NCBI GenBank assembly: GCA_016124945.1 | Contig: WGMT01000011.1 | Coordinates: 52,568 to 116,567, forward strand | Length of the DNA: 64,000 nucleotides | From: a bacterium | Lineage (GTDB): Bacteria; Chloroflexota; Anaerolineae; Caldilineales; Caldilineaceae | Reading direction: 5' to 3' | Shown: piece by piece, positions 46,790-55,181 of the stretch | Numbering within the stretch: the stretch's first letter is position 1 | How the letters are laid out: each line of letters starts with the position of its first letter | Program-made: the position numbers and the translations under genes | The notes under the pieces: generated by a model | What the model was told of the DNA's origin: nothing | Seen by the model: the letters and a program-made list of their open reading frames with translations, nothing else | Database searches by the model: none

Positions 46790-47080
46790 TTAGTGATAAT
46801 CAATCACTTGAACGTCGTAAGCGTTTCCGTCTTCCCAACGGAAAACAATGCGCCATTGTTTATTGATGCGAATACTGTGGAAGCCGCTCCAATCGCCACT
46901 TAACGCTTCCAGGCGATTGCCCGGTGGAGAACGTAGATCCATCAAGTGTTGAGCGCTATCGAGAACATCCAGTCGGACCAAAGCACGCTGCAGCATGTCA
47001 TGTGGAAACCGACGAACCCGACTGGTGTTGCGCCCGTGATACAAGTCGGCTGTGGCTTCGTCTGCAAAAGAGACAATCAT
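46790..47080 (-). CDS. higB: HigB-family toxin (pair 1)
   Basis: The 96-residue RelE-superfamily protein has the HigB plan: MIVSFADEATADLYHGRNTS, PPGNRLEALSGDWSGFHSIR and INKQWRIVFRWEDGNAYDVQ ending in VIDYH. HigB cuts mRNA on the ribosome. It is the first gene of the higBA operon. Confidence 0.93.
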   Translation of the reverse strand: MIVSFADEATADLYHGRNTSRVRRFPHDMLQRALVRLDVLDSAQHLMDLRSPPGNRLEALSGDWSGFHSIRINKQWRIVFRWEDGNAYDVQVIDYH

Positions 47081-47098
47081 GTGAATGATTATATATCT

Positions 47099-47239
47099 TC
47101 ACGGATACCGTGTAAATACCATGAAAACTTGGGCCAAGGACAGTTTCATCTTTGGCCGAAGTTTACAAGTGATCAAGGTGGCGGAGTCGTTTTCGGGATC
47201 GAGGAGACGGGCCACGGCGGTGCGGTAAGTTTGCCGCAT
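47099..47239 (-). pseudogene. Antitoxin 3'-end remnant, copy A ([16 protein letters not shown])
   Basis: The reverse strand reads MRQTYRTAVARLLDPENDSA then TLITCKLRPK. The core AVxRLLDPENDxATL is shared with remnants at about 50100-50210, 49301-49378 and 57744-57840. Here the copy diverges after the core and lacks the LGKRLRV tail. It lies just upstream of higB pair 1. Confidence 0.55.
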
Positions 47240-47244
47240 TCGTG

Positions 47245-47547
47245 TTAGAGAATCGTTTTGAGCAGTTCACTCAAATCGCCGTAGTCATACGGAGGTCGTT
47301 GTCGCACTGCGATAACATCGATGATCTTCTCTTGTTCATCAATGACATACAAAATGCGCCACTTTTCGATTCTGAAACGGCATAGGGTTATGTGCGGAGG
47401 GGCAGGGACGTTTGACAATTGAATGCTGTCTGGAGGTTGCGGATCGGTGACAAAACCATCAATGACCCGTTTCACCCGCTGGCGGACGTGCCCAGGCAAA
47501 TGTTTGATTTCTTGTAAGACCTGTGGCGACACATAAACCGTGTACAT
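47245..47547 (-). CDS. RelE/ParE-family toxin
   Basis: The 100-residue product has the RelE-type plan: MYTVYVSPQVLQEIKHLPGH, VRQRVKRVIDGFVTD, then CRFRIEKWRILYVIDEQEKI and VIAVRQRPPYDY. It begins two bases after the antitoxin stop. By family it cleaves ribosome-bound mRNA or targets gyrase; RelE is favoured by the WRILYVID strand. Confidence 0.88.
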   Translation of the reverse strand: MYTVYVSPQVLQEIKHLPGHVRQRVKRVIDGFVTDPQPPDSIQLSNVPAPPHITLCRFRIEKWRILYVIDEQEKIIDVIAVRQRPPYDYGDLSELLKTIL

Positions 47548-47549
47548 GG

Positions 47550-47774
47550 CTAGTCAATGTCATCGCGTACGTCTGTCCAGCGCGCCCAACCTGCGTGTTG
47601 ACGGTCGCCGCCGGCCTGTTCCAAAGCCTTGTAGCTTTCCTTGAAGATCTGTAAATCTTCTAGAGTTTCCAACCACTCGACCAGCGCTTCCCATTCTTCG
47701 GCGTCGATGACCGCGAAGCGTTTGTCATTTACCGTGACGAATTGCACCGTTTGGATGGCTTCTAAAGCTGACAT
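47550..47774 (-). CDS. Phd/YefM-like antitoxin for the RelE toxin
   Basis: The 74-residue protein has SALEAIQTVQFVTVNDKRFA and VIDAEEWEALVEWLETLEDL, then a helical tail. This is the small antitoxin type usually encoded directly before a RelE/ParE toxin. GAGGAGA precedes the ATG at 47774, which fixes the start; the upstream frame is longer but runs through the HigA gene. It begins 34 bp after HigA pair 2, so four genes could share one transcript. Confidence 0.8.
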   Translation of the reverse strand: MSALEAIQTVQFVTVNDKRFAVIDAEEWEALVEWLETLEDLQIFKESYKALEQAGGDRQHAGWARWTDVRDDID

Positions 47775-47808
47775 TGTCTTTCTCCTCTGCAAACTCCAAT
47801 TGTATAGG

Positions 47809-48093
47809 CTAGACCAAAAGTGGCACCGCATTGAGCTTGTCCTGCTGCTGCTCAATCTGCCACAAATCATAGGCTGCCTGATGGCCCAACCAGCTTTCTG
47901 GGCTAGCACCCAGTGCAATGGACAGACGAACTGCCATCTCCGGCGTAACACTGCCTTTGCCGTTGACAATTTTTGACAACGTTTTGCGGCTCACGCCCAA
48001 CGCTTCGGCGGCATCGGTGATGCTAATGTCCATTGGATCAAGCCAGAGACCTTTGATAATTTCGCCTGGATGGGGGGGATTGTACATCTTCAT
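47809..48093 (-). CDS. higA: HigA-family antitoxin (pair 2)
   Basis: The 94-residue XRE protein begins [20 protein letters not shown] and has [20 protein letters not shown] (helix-turn-helix), [20 protein letters not shown] and [12 protein letters not shown]. It lies 11 bp after the higB gene. Truncated copies of the same antitoxin type are found at 57301 and 57744-57963. Confidence 0.93.
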   Translation of the reverse strand: MKMYNPPHPGEIIKGLWLDPMDISITDAAEALGVSRKTLSKIVNGKGSVTPEMAVRLSIALGASPESWLGHQAAYDLWQIEQQQDKLNAVPLLV

Positions 48094-48104
48094 TGTAGGT
48101 CACC

Positions 48105-48383
48105 TCAGTGGTAATCTTCATAATTCACGATTTCGGCGTCACCATCGACAAAGCGAAATGTGATGCGCCAGTTGGCCTGTACTGTTACTGACCAAACACC
48201 AGATCGATCTCCCTTCAGTTCATGCAGCCGCAGCGTTGGCAGGTTCATGTCAGCAATCACTCTTGCTTGATGAAGCTGCGCCAAGATCAAACGCAAGCGT
48301 TTTGCGTGTTGTGGTTGAATGCCCGCTTTGCTACCGGTTAGAAAAAAGTTCTCCAAACCTTTATGGGCGAAACTTTTGATCAT
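48105..48383 (-). CDS. higB: HigB-family toxin (pair 2)
   Basis: The 92-residue protein has MIKSFAHKGLENFFLTGSKA, GIQPQHAKRLRLILAQL, LKGDRSGVWSVTVQANWRIT and EIVNYEDYH, the HigB signature. It heads a higBA pair and perhaps a four-gene toxin-antitoxin transcript that includes the RelE module. Confidence 0.93.
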   Translation of the reverse strand: MIKSFAHKGLENFFLTGSKAGIQPQHAKRLRLILAQLHQARVIADMNLPTLRLHELKGDRSGVWSVTVQANWRITFRFVDGDAEIVNYEDYH

Positions 48384-48503
48384 AGTACTAAGTGTAACCT
48401 ATGTGTTCTCGTTTTGCAACCCGTTTGGTTACATTGGTTTGAGGAAATTTGACGAAGCTGTCGTAAATCGAGTCATGATCTGTAGTGTAAGCAAGACGAG
48501 GAT

Positions 48504-48782
48504 TTATCGCTTGTGTGGAATTAACTCAATCAGGCCGCGAAGTGCCTGGTTGACGGTTTCTGCATCGGGGAAGTATTCGCGAACGTCTGGCGCAAGGAAA
48601 ATCGCGCCATCTTCCAACGTGAAGAAGTGGGTAATCACACTGCCGTCATCCTGGTGAATACGGACGGTGTGTCCTTGCTGGTAGGCTTGATAATACTTGC
48701 CGCGTGTGCTCTGCCTGTCGCTCAGATCGTACTCTGGCAAGGTGTCGAGGTCGTTATGTTCGCTGTTTGATAAACTGGTCAA
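48504..48782 (-). CDS. Small conserved protein, likely antitoxin-like (92 aa)
   Basis: The sequence has EYDLSDRQSTRGKYYQAYQQ, GHTVRIHQDDGSVITHFFTL and FLAPDVREYFPDAETVNQAL. The RGKYYQ..G and late FPDAETVNQALR pattern is shared by a family of small proteins usually found near toxin-antitoxin genes. Its start overlaps the end of the next upstream gene by 29 bp. I cannot assign a biochemical role. Confidence 0.65.
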   Translation of the reverse strand: MTSLSNSEHNDLDTLPEYDLSDRQSTRGKYYQAYQQGHTVRIHQDDGSVITHFFTLEDGAIFLAPDVREYFPDAETVNQALRGLIELIPHKR

Positions 48783-48948
48783 GTTGACTTGCCCCTTTTT
48801 CCTGATCTATCGGGGTAAACACAAAGTAGCTTTCCCGCGAATCGAAATAGCGCTCTAGATTTTGTTCTTCTAGAGGCATTGGGGAGATTTTCTCAATCAA
48901 TTTAGGGTTAGAGGAGTGTTTTGAGGAGTTTATGTTAATCGACTTCAT
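48754..48948 (-). CDS. Small hypothetical protein (64 aa)
   Basis: From an ATG at 48948 the frame gives MKSININSSKHSSNPKLIEK, then a variable acidic middle and SYFVFTPIDQEKGASQLDQF near the end. A decayed copy of its C-terminus lies at 46400-46459, so it belongs to a locally duplicated module. It is between UPF0175 and the RGKYYQ protein, with an overlap on the downstream side. The function is unknown; it could be part of a toxin-antitoxin set. Confidence 0.5.
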   Translation of the reverse strand: MKSININSSKHSSNPKLIEKISPMPLEEQNLERYFDSRESYFVFTPIDQEKGASQLDQFIKQRT

Positions 48949-48964
48949 GGCGTACATGTGTCTA

Positions 48965-49225
48965 CTAATGGCTCTCAGCATGTACGTTTTCCAAATTATC
49001 AAGTTCAGCCGCGAATGGGAATACCTTGTATCGCCCTAAATTGAGCAGAAACTCAACTCTGGACATACCTGCCAGTACAGACGCCCGATCAGAGGAAAGT
49101 CTGCCCATTTCAAATAGCTTGACAGCCGCCAACATCCGGATTTCGCGCCCAAACGACTCGGCATCCGTCTTTTCCGCCAAGAGGACCTTGTCTGGAACTT
49201 CGATCGTGATCTGTTGGAAAGCCAT
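48965..49225 (-). CDS. UPF0175-family antitoxin
   Basis: The 86-residue protein has ITIEVPDKVLLAEKTDAESF, GREIRMLAAVKLFEMGRLSS and DRASVLAGMSRVEFLLNLGR, the UPF0175 pattern, with a helix-turn-helix in the second half. UPF0175 proteins usually precede a PIN-domain toxin gene. Here the following gene is a short unknown, so the partner may be lost or unusual. GAGGAG precedes the ATG. Confidence 0.87.
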   Translation of the reverse strand: MAFQQITIEVPDKVLLAEKTDAESFGREIRMLAAVKLFEMGRLSSDRASVLAGMSRVEFLLNLGRYKVFPFAAELDNLENVHAESH

Positions 49226-49300
49226 TTTTTACTCCTCTATCTTCGACCCATTTGGTCATTCAAACGTCTCAATTTCGACCATACATGCACATACTATGAT

Positions 49301-49378
49301 TCACACCAACGCCACCCGCAACCGCTTCCCCAGGACAAGCGCCGCCTTCTCCAATGCGAGCAGGGTGGCGGAGTCGTT
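49301..49378 (-). pseudogene. Antitoxin 3'-end remnant, copy B
   Basis: The reverse strand reads NDSATLLALEKAALVLGKRL then RVALV and a stop. The end LGKRLRVALV resembles the terminus of XRE-type antitoxins. The 5' part is missing. It lies between the UPF0175 gene and the VapC gene. Confidence 0.65.
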
Positions 49379-49393
49379 ACTTTGCTGCTGGTC

Positions 49394-49816
49394 CTACTTT
49401 CTTTGGGCAAGCACTTGATTTGGAGTTTGTCGCCCCTGTGAAATCTTGTCAAAATCCTTGTCAAAACTGACAATCGTGGCTTGCTCACGCCTTGCCGCGA
49501 TGTACTGGTACGCATCGTCAAAATCCAGCCCGAAGGTGCTCATTGCCTCATCAACTTGCAACATTGCTTCAGGGGGCAGGCTTACCATTAATATGTCACC
49601 TTCGATCAATACGTCTTGCACAAAGCTGCGGAACACATCTTTCTGGTTTAGCCGACTACAGATTACGCCTATCGAATGCACAGTGAAATCACTTAGGCAG
49701 ATCTCATCCACGTCTAGCGTGTCGAGCAACTTGCCTACCGCTGCGGACTGCTCCTGTCCTAGCATTCTTTCCAACCAGATGTTTGTGTCCAGGAGAAACA
49801 CTATTCCGTTCTCCAT
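49394..49816 (-). CDS. vapC: PIN-domain toxin VapC
   Basis: The 140-residue protein has the PIN residues: FLLDTNIWLERMLG (first aspartate), the central glutamate of VDEICLSDFTVHSIG, LDFDDAYQYIAARREQ (two aspartates) and TIVSFDKDFDKI. VapC toxins are endoribonucleases. The start at 49816 overlaps the DUF2281 antitoxin gene by 16 bp; the longer upstream frame runs through that antitoxin. Confidence 0.9.
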   Translation of the reverse strand: MENGIVFLLDTNIWLERMLGQEQSAAVGKLLDTLDVDEICLSDFTVHSIGVICSRLNQKDVFRSFVQDVLIEGDILMVSLPPEAMLQVDEAMSTFGLDFDDAYQYIAARREQATIVSFDKDFDKISQGRQTPNQVLAQRK

Positions 49817-50013
49817 TCTGATGCAAGATGCTGAAGGGCAACGCCTGTCTGTCCCTCGGCATGGAGTGTTCCCGCCCAATCTTGCCGCAACCGATGCGGC
49901 TTAGACTGCCGATCTTTGCTCAGTAGAAACTCAACAAAGGTCCTCACTTCCTTGCGCAACTGAGGAGACAAATCATGGATCAATTCCTCTAGGGGTTTGG
50001 TCGTCATTGTCAT
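49801..50013 (-). CDS. vapB: DUF2281/VapB-like antitoxin
   Basis: The 70-residue product has TTKPLEELIHDLSPQLRKEV, RTFVEFLLSKDRQS and a tail LRQDWAGTLHAEGQ, the DUF2281 pattern found in front of PIN toxins. AAAGGT precedes the ATG at 50013. It is directly upstream of, and overlaps, the PIN gene. Confidence 0.85.
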   Translation of the reverse strand: MTMTTKPLEELIHDLSPQLRKEVRTFVEFLLSKDRQSKPHRLRQDWAGTLHAEGQTGVALQHLASEWRTE

Positions 50014-50097
50014 GGACCTTTCGCTCCCACCCACTTAACACATAATTCAAGAAACATTGTATCACAGGGAAAACAGCGTTTGTCCCACATGATTCGT

Positions 50098-50212
50098 TAC
50101 ACCAACGCACCCGCAACCGCTTCCCCAGGACAAGCGCCGCCTTCTCCAATGTGAGCAGGGTGGCGGCATCATTTTCGGGATCGAGGAGCCTGTCCACGGC
50201 GGCGCGGCATAT
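50098..50212 (-). pseudogene. Antitoxin 3'-end remnant, copy C
   Basis: The reverse strand reads RAAVDRLLDPENDAATLLTL then EKAALVLGKRLRVR. Relative to copy B one base is missing near the end, so the stop is lost and the frame runs on. The DNA is nearly identical to copy B over about 70 bp. Confidence 0.65.
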
Positions 50213-50392
50213 GCAAAAAGATACCACCAATCCCCACCACACCCCAATTCCCTGCTATAATCAACCCAAGCGCCCTCCGCGCGTGGACATGCCAACCCTC
50301 CCCACCACAAGGACAAACCCGCATGACCGACACCAATGTCACCGTCACCTGTGCCCCTACCGTCGTGCGTAAACCCATCACCGAGGATAACG

Positions 50393-51217
50393 ATGTCACA
50401 CAATCAACCCTATCCTGAATTGGACGAATTTCTGGTCGCCATCGGTGCGGCCGGGCAGCGGGCCAGTGAACTTGCCGCCAGTGAAGGGGCCGCCGGCAAC
50501 ATTTCTATCTGCATCGGCTGGCCTATCGAAGTGCGCCGCCGCTTTCCGTTGGTGGAACCCATTGCGCTGCCGTTGTCCGTGCCTGCCCTGGCGGGGATGA
50601 CGGTGATTGTCACCGGCTCGGGGCGACGGCTGCGCGACATTCACATCGAACCTGCCGCCAACCTGGGGGCCATCGTCATCGCCGAAGACGGGCATAGCGC
50701 GCAGTTGTACACGTCACCGCGGCGGCTCTTTGCACAGGTGACCAGCGAATTCAACTCGCACCTGGCCGTCCACCATGATCAGGTATCGCACAGCGGCACC
50801 AACTTCCACGCCCTGATCCATGCGCAGCCGCCCCATCTCACCTACCTCAGCCACCTGCCTGCCTACCGCGATCAAGATTATTTCAACAAGCGGCTGCTGC
50901 GCTGGGAACCGGAGACGATCATCAACCTGCCCGAAGGCATTGGCATCCTGCCCTACCGCCTGCCCGGTTCCGAAGCGATGATGGAGGCCAACCTGGCCGG
51001 CCTGCGCGCCCACCGCATCGTCGTCTGGAGCAAACACGGCGTCATGGCCCGCTCCGACCTCTCGGTCACCAAAGCCGCCGACCGCATCGAATACGCCGAA
51101 ACCGCCGCCCTGTACGAATACATGGATCTGGTCAACGGCGGCCAAGCCGAAGGCTTGACCGAAGACGAACTGCGCGAAATCGTGCGTGTCTACAACGTAC
51201 CGACGACGTTGGTGTAG
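50393..51217 (+). CDS. rhaD: Class II aldolase, rhamnulose-1-phosphate aldolase-like
   Basis: The 274-residue protein has the same length and order of motifs as E. coli RhaD, which splits L-rhamnulose-1-phosphate into DHAP and L-lactaldehyde: ASEGAAGNISICIGWPI, TVIVTGSGRRLRDIHIEPAA, the catalytic glutamate in TSEFNSHLAVH, INLPEGIGILPYRLPGSEAM and VVWSKHGVMARS. One expected zinc ligand appears changed: the usual HxH reads IHAQPP here, so the second histidine is a glutamine. The start at 50393 follows GAGGA. No kinase or isomerase gene is nearby, so the sugar is inferred only from similarity. Confidence 0.75.
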   Translation: MSHNQPYPELDEFLVAIGAAGQRASELAASEGAAGNISICIGWPIEVRRRFPLVEPIALPLSVPALAGMTVIVTGSGRRLRDIHIEPAANLGAIVIAEDGHSAQLYTSPRRLFAQVTSEFNSHLAVHHDQVSHSGTNFHALIHAQPPHLTYLSHLPAYRDQDYFNKRLLRWEPETIINLPEGIGILPYRLPGSEAMMEANLAGLRAHRIVVWSKHGVMARSDLSVTKAADRIEYAETAALYEYMDLVNGGQAEGLTEDELREIVRVYNVPTTLV

Positions 51218-51224
51218 AGATGAG

Positions 51225-51357
51225 GGTGATTAGGGAATGGTGATTGGTGATTGGGGAGAACCGCAATGCCGGGATGATGAGATGATGAGATGAACGAGGC
51301 TCATCATCCCATCATCTACTAGCCTGATCTCTTCCCAATCACCATTCCCTAATCACC
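51225..51357. repeat. Long inverted repeat of dispersed text after the aldolase gene
   Basis: Bases 51225-51247 (GGTGATTAGGGAATGGTGAT...) are exactly complementary to 51335-51357. Inside, GGGATGATGA (51271-51280) pairs with TCATCATCCC (51301-51310). The whole could act as the terminator of the aldolase gene. The words GATTAGGGA and GATGATGAGATGATGAGA recur elsewhere in the window. Confidence 0.65.
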
Positions 51358-51450
51358 AATCCCCATTTTGCTATCCCCCCCACTTCCACTAAAATCAGCA
51401 GGTACACCGGTTTGTGTGTAGTAACCCGATAAAGGTATGAATCTCCGCTT

Positions 51451-54400
51451 ATGGCAGCACCACTCCAGATTCAACTGCTTGGTTCCTTTTCTGTCTTGCT
51501 TGATGACCAGCCTGTCTACGCTTTTCGTTCGGCCAAGGCGCGGGCGCTGCTGGCCTTCCTGGCGGCTCAGCCCGAGCGGGAACACCCTCGTTCGGCGCTG
51601 GCAACGCTCTTTTGGGGGGACTTGCCTGATGACGCCGCCAGGACCAACCTGCGCATTGAACTGTCCAATCTAAAAAAGCTACTGGGGAACCACCCCGCCC
51701 TGCTGATCACACGCAACACGGCGCGCCTGGACACTCTCCTGGCCACGGTGGACGCCGTCGGTTTTCACGAGAGCGTAGACGCCTTCCTGTCGTTGCCGGT
51801 GGAAATGCAGAGGACCCAACTGTATCGCCTCAGCGCCGCGTTGGGCGTCTATGCCGGAGACTTTCTAGACGGCTTCCACCTTGTCGACGCCCCCGAATTC
51901 GAGGATTGGCAACGCGCCACCCGCGAGCATCTGCACGAAGCGATGATGCAGGCGTTAGAGACACTGCAAATCCGCTATGCCGAACAGGCGCGCTGGGAAG
52001 ATCTGGCCGCAACTGCCCGCCGTCAACTTGCTTTAGAGCCCTGGCGCGAAGAAGCGCACTGCCGCTTGATCCAGGCCCTCGCTGCCCAAGGACAGCTTCA
52101 GGCTGCGCTCGATCAATACGAACATTGCCGTACCCTGCTTATGTCCGAACTGGGCATTGAGCCGTCGCCTGAGACACAGGCCCTGGCCGCCCGCCTGCGT
52201 CATGAACCGGCGCCTGTACAGGTGACACGGCACAATTTGCCTCTGCAACGAAAATCGTTTGTCGGCCGCACCGAAGAAGCCACGCGGCTGCACACCCTGG
52301 TGCAGCGTGAACGCCTCGTCACATTGCTGGGCATCGGTGGGGTGGGGAAATCCAGCCTGGCGCTCGCCGTGGCCCAAGATCTGCTCCACCGCTTTGAGTA
52401 TGGCGTCTGGTTCGTGCCGCTGGCCAACATCGCCGCCGGAGAAACCACCCCCCAGCAGATTGCGCTGGCCATTGCCGCCGCCATCGGTTTTCAGATCACC
52501 AACTTACAGACGCCACTGGACGAAGTGGTTGCCCACCTGGCCGACAAACCGATGCTGTTGATCCTCGACAACTGGGATCACCTGACGGCGGCGGCGGATG
52601 CGTTGCTTTCCCCTCTGTTCGAGCACACGCCGGTACACATCCTGGCGACGTCGCGGGCGCGTCTGATGCTTGAAAACGAAGCTCCTGTCCGTCTCGACGG
52701 TCTTGCCGGTGTCGACGCCTTTGCCCTTTTTGTGGATCGCGCACGGCGGGCGTCATCTGACTTTGGCGTGGGCGATGAGATCGAAGATCCCGCCGGTATC
52801 TTCCGCATCTGTGAACAAGTGCATGGGTTGCCCCTGGGCATTGAATTGGCGGCAAGCTGGGTGGAGCACTTTTCGGTGGAAGAGATTCGCCAGTCGTTGG
52901 CACGCATCGCAGTAGAGCCGAGCCAGATGCAGAGTTATGCCCCCCGCCATCACACCTTGAACAGCGTCTTCGAGTATTCGTGGCGGTTGCTCAGCCCCGC
53001 GCAGCAGCGGATCCTGGCGCGGGTTTCCGTCTTCCGCGGCGGGTTCGACCGCAAGGCCGCCGCCGCCGTGGCCGAAAGCACGTTGAGCGATCTCTCGCTA
53101 CTCATCGGCTATTCGCTGGTACAGCGGGTAACAGCAGGACGCTACGATCTCCACCCTCTGATCCAGGAATTCAGTGCCGAAAAGTTGACGGCAACACAGC
53201 AGGCCACGCTACAACGTCGTCACAGCGCGCACTACCTCAACGCCCTGATTGCCACACCACAAGATGATCTGGCCCGCCTTCTGGTTGATTTTGAGAATGT
53301 GCGCAGCGCATGGCAAGGCGCCATCCGCGCGGGCAACATGGCCGCCCTCGGCCCGTCCATTGCCGTCTTTGCAGAGTTTATTGCCAGTTTCGGCCTGATG
53401 ACCGAAGGCGAGAGCCTCTTTCGTGAAGCGATCGCTCGCTTCCATGAGGACGGCGACAACGAAGTAGTTGCGCAACTGTTCTTTCAGCAATGGCGCTTCA
53501 CGCGGGCGCTGCGTGGCTTACGCGAAGCTTCGGTGTTGGTCGAACATGTGCTTGCCCTCTCTGATAACCCGATTTTGCGGATTCAGGCGCACATTGATCT
53601 GGCCAACGCCAATGCCGAATCAGGCGTGTGGGAGCAGGCCAATCTCCACTTCGACAGCGCCGAAGCGTTGTTGAAGCAGTCATCTGATCTGCTGGCCTAC
53701 ATTCGTGTGGTGGAATCGCGTATTCACATCAATGCCATGCACTTTCGCGGGGACTTTGCCGCGGGGATCGCACGCCTTCAAGAGATGATAGCCCTGCTCG
53801 ACACGGTGGAAAATGCTAGCGCTGATGTTGAAGAGCTGCGTATTCGACTGCCGCTCTCTCTTGCGCTGATCGCCACGCGCTATGGTGATTACGCGCTGGC
53901 GATCCGCTGCGGGCTGGAGAATTTGAGCCGTGTGATGAATCTAAGCCATCGCCACAAACGGGTGTGGGTTCTACTCGATCTGGCCCTGACTGAGCAGTTC
54001 GCCGGCCTTTTTGAGGATGCTGCGGCGCACAACCTCGAAGCGCTGGCGATTGCCGAAGAGATCGGCGCTATGGACGATGTGGGCCTGCTGTCGGCCAATC
54101 TCTGCCTGACACTACGCCAGACCGGCAGGTTGAGTGAAGGGTTGGCCTACGGGGTGAAAGGGGCGGAACTGCTTCGGCGGCTTCGGGCGCTCCGCCAGGA
54201 AGGGCAGGCGCGCAACCGTGTGGGGCACACGTTGTTGTCCATGCACCGCTGGGCCGAAGCCGCCGAAGCCTACGCCGAAGCACTCGCCGTTTGGGAACCG
54301 CTGCAACATCCCAACCGGATTGAAGCAGTAGCCGGCCGCGCCATTGCTGCCTTTCACCTCAACCGCAGCGACGAAGCACTGGCGCTGGTGGAAGAAACGC

Positions 54401-54660
54401 TCTCCTTCGTCGCACGGGCGGGGCTTCAGGGCGCTGTCGAGCCGGTATTTCTTTTGCTCAACTGCGAGGACGTCCTGCGCGGGGTGGGGCAAGTGGATCG
54501 GGCGCAACAGGCGCTGCAACTAGCCGACGACTGGATCCGCCGAATCGCCGCACGCATCAGCGATGAATCGATCCGGCGTGTTTTCCTCGCCCGGCCAGAT
54601 AACCGTGAACTGTGGCAACGACTGGCACAGACCACCGCCGCAGATAAGCGAGTACCGTGA
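51451..54660 (+). CDS. BTAD/SARP-type transcriptional activator with STAND ATPase and TPR-like repeats (1069 aa)
   Basis: Residues 1 to about 95 form an OmpR-like winged helix (IQLLGSFSVLLDDQPVYAFR, then ALATLFWGDLPDDAARTNLR). Residues about 100-250 are the bacterial transcriptional activator domain (EDWQRATREHLHEAMMQALE, LEPWREEAHCRLIQALAAQG). A STAND/NB-ARC-type ATPase follows, with Walker A GIGGVGKSS (about 292), Walker B LLILDNWD (about 370), ATSRARL and GLPLGIELAASW. The rest is helical TPR-like repeats (ALAIAEEIGAMDDVGLLSAN style). Such proteins sense a ligand or partner through the repeats and activate transcription when ATP-bound. No clear ribosome binding site is seen. The target genes are unknown; the next genes are on the other strand. 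Confidence 0.9.
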   Translation: MAAPLQIQLLGSFSVLLDDQPVYAFRSAKARALLAFLAAQPEREHPRSALATLFWGDLPDDAARTNLRIELSNLKKLLGNHPALLITRNTARLDTLLATVDAVGFHESVDAFLSLPVEMQRTQLYRLSAALGVYAGDFLDGFHLVDAPEFEDWQRATREHLHEAMMQALETLQIRYAEQARWEDLAATARRQLALEPWREEAHCRLIQALAAQGQLQAALDQYEHCRTLLMSELGIEPSPETQALAARLRHEPAPVQVTRHNLPLQRKSFVGRTEEATRLHTLVQRERLVTLLGIGGVGKSSLALAVAQDLLHRFEYGVWFVPLANIAAGETTPQQIALAIAAAIGFQITNLQTPLDEVVAHLADKPMLLILDNWDHLTAAADALLSPLFEHTPVHILATSRARLMLENEAPVRLDGLAGVDAFALFVDRARRASSDFGVGDEIEDPAGIFRICEQVHGLPLGIELAASWVEHFSVEEIRQSLARIAVEPSQMQSYAPRHHTLNSVFEYSWRLLSPAQQRILARVSVFRGGFDRKAAAAVAESTLSDLSLLIGYSLVQRVTAGRYDLHPLIQEFSAEKLTATQQATLQRRHSAHYLNALIATPQDDLARLLVDFENVRSAWQGAIRAGNMAALGPSIAVFAEFIASFGLMTEGESLFREAIARFHEDGDNEVVAQLFFQQWRFTRALRGLREASVLVEHVLALSDNPILRIQAHIDLANANAESGVWEQANLHFDSAEALLKQSSDLLAYIRVVESRIHINAMHFRGDFAAGIARLQEMIALLDTVENASADVEELRIRLPLSLALIATRYGDYALAIRCGLENLSRVMNLSHRHKRVWVLLDLALTEQFAGLFEDAAAHNLEALAIAEEIGAMDDVGLLSANLCLTLRQTGRLSEGLAYGVKGAELLRRLRALRQEGQARNRVGHTLLSMHRWAEAAEAYAEALAVWEPLQHPNRIEAVAGRAIAAFHLNRSDEALALVEETLSFVARAGLQGAVEPVFLLLNCEDVLRGVGQVDRAQQALQLADDWIRRIAARISDESIRRVFLARPDNRELWQRLAQTTAADKRVP

Positions 54661-54767
54661 AGCGTGTTGGAAGAGACGTTGAGTTCAGGTCACGGATCGT
54701 GAACCGGATCTGAAATCGCCTAATTCCCTAATCGCCCACTCTCTCTTGTCTGGTGGAACTGCACCCC

Positions 54768-55181
54768 CTACCCCTGTTCTCCTGCGCGCATTGACTGTAG
54801 AAATTCATCGCCACAACTTAACTTCTTTGCCAGACGGCTGCCCGGCTCCACCACCCGCCAGAACGGGGTGACGGCGTCGAGCGGCTTCCCGGCTTCTAGT
54901 TCCTCGAAGGCAAGTTCGGCCACCACCCGCAAGAAAATCGCCGTGGACGCCGGACAGGCGGCTTCGGCGTTGTGTTGCTGCGCCAACGCTGCCCGCATCT
55001 GCTCCATCGAACGAGTTTCCCCTTCGGGGATGCTGCGGATGTAGGCGTCGAGTTCCTGCGGCGACGAAACCAGCATCATCGTGCCTCGTTTCAGCCCGGC
55101 AAAGTCTACATCAAGTTGTTTTACAACCGGTGTTTTTGCTTTACTAAAGCGTTTCTGCCAGTTTGTTAATGCGGCGCTCAT
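54768..55181 (-). CDS. Alkyltransferase-like (AGT C-terminal domain-like) protein
   Basis: The 137-residue protein has a segment like the winged helix of O6-alkylguanine-DNA alkyltransferase: YIRSIPEGETRSMEQMRAAL, AQQHNAEAACPASTAIFLRV and AVTPFWRVVEPGSRLAKKL. The alkyl-acceptor PCHR motif is replaced by the ACPAST region and VTPFWRVV, so it is not a normal repair methyltransferase. Similar small proteins are widespread and uncharacterised as far as I know. Its ATG overlaps the stop of the membrane protein gene upstream by 4 bp (ATGA), so the two are translationally coupled. Confidence 0.7.
   Translation of the reverse strand: MSAALTNWQKRFSKAKTPVVKQLDVDFAGLKRGTMMLVSSPQELDAYIRSIPEGETRSMEQMRAALAQQHNAEAACPASTAIFLRVVAELAFEELEAGKPLDAVTPFWRVVEPGSRLAKKLSCGDEFLQSMRAGEQG

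Noticed and set aside
38633..50212. Chromosomal super-integron
   Set aside because: The density of toxin-antitoxin genes suggested it, but no attC-like sites between cassettes and no integrase are visible, and the genes do not all face one way.
51437..51673. Alternative start for the BTAD regulator at 51437
   Set aside because: That frame is different from the BTAD frame and ends after 78 codons with no recognisable domain.
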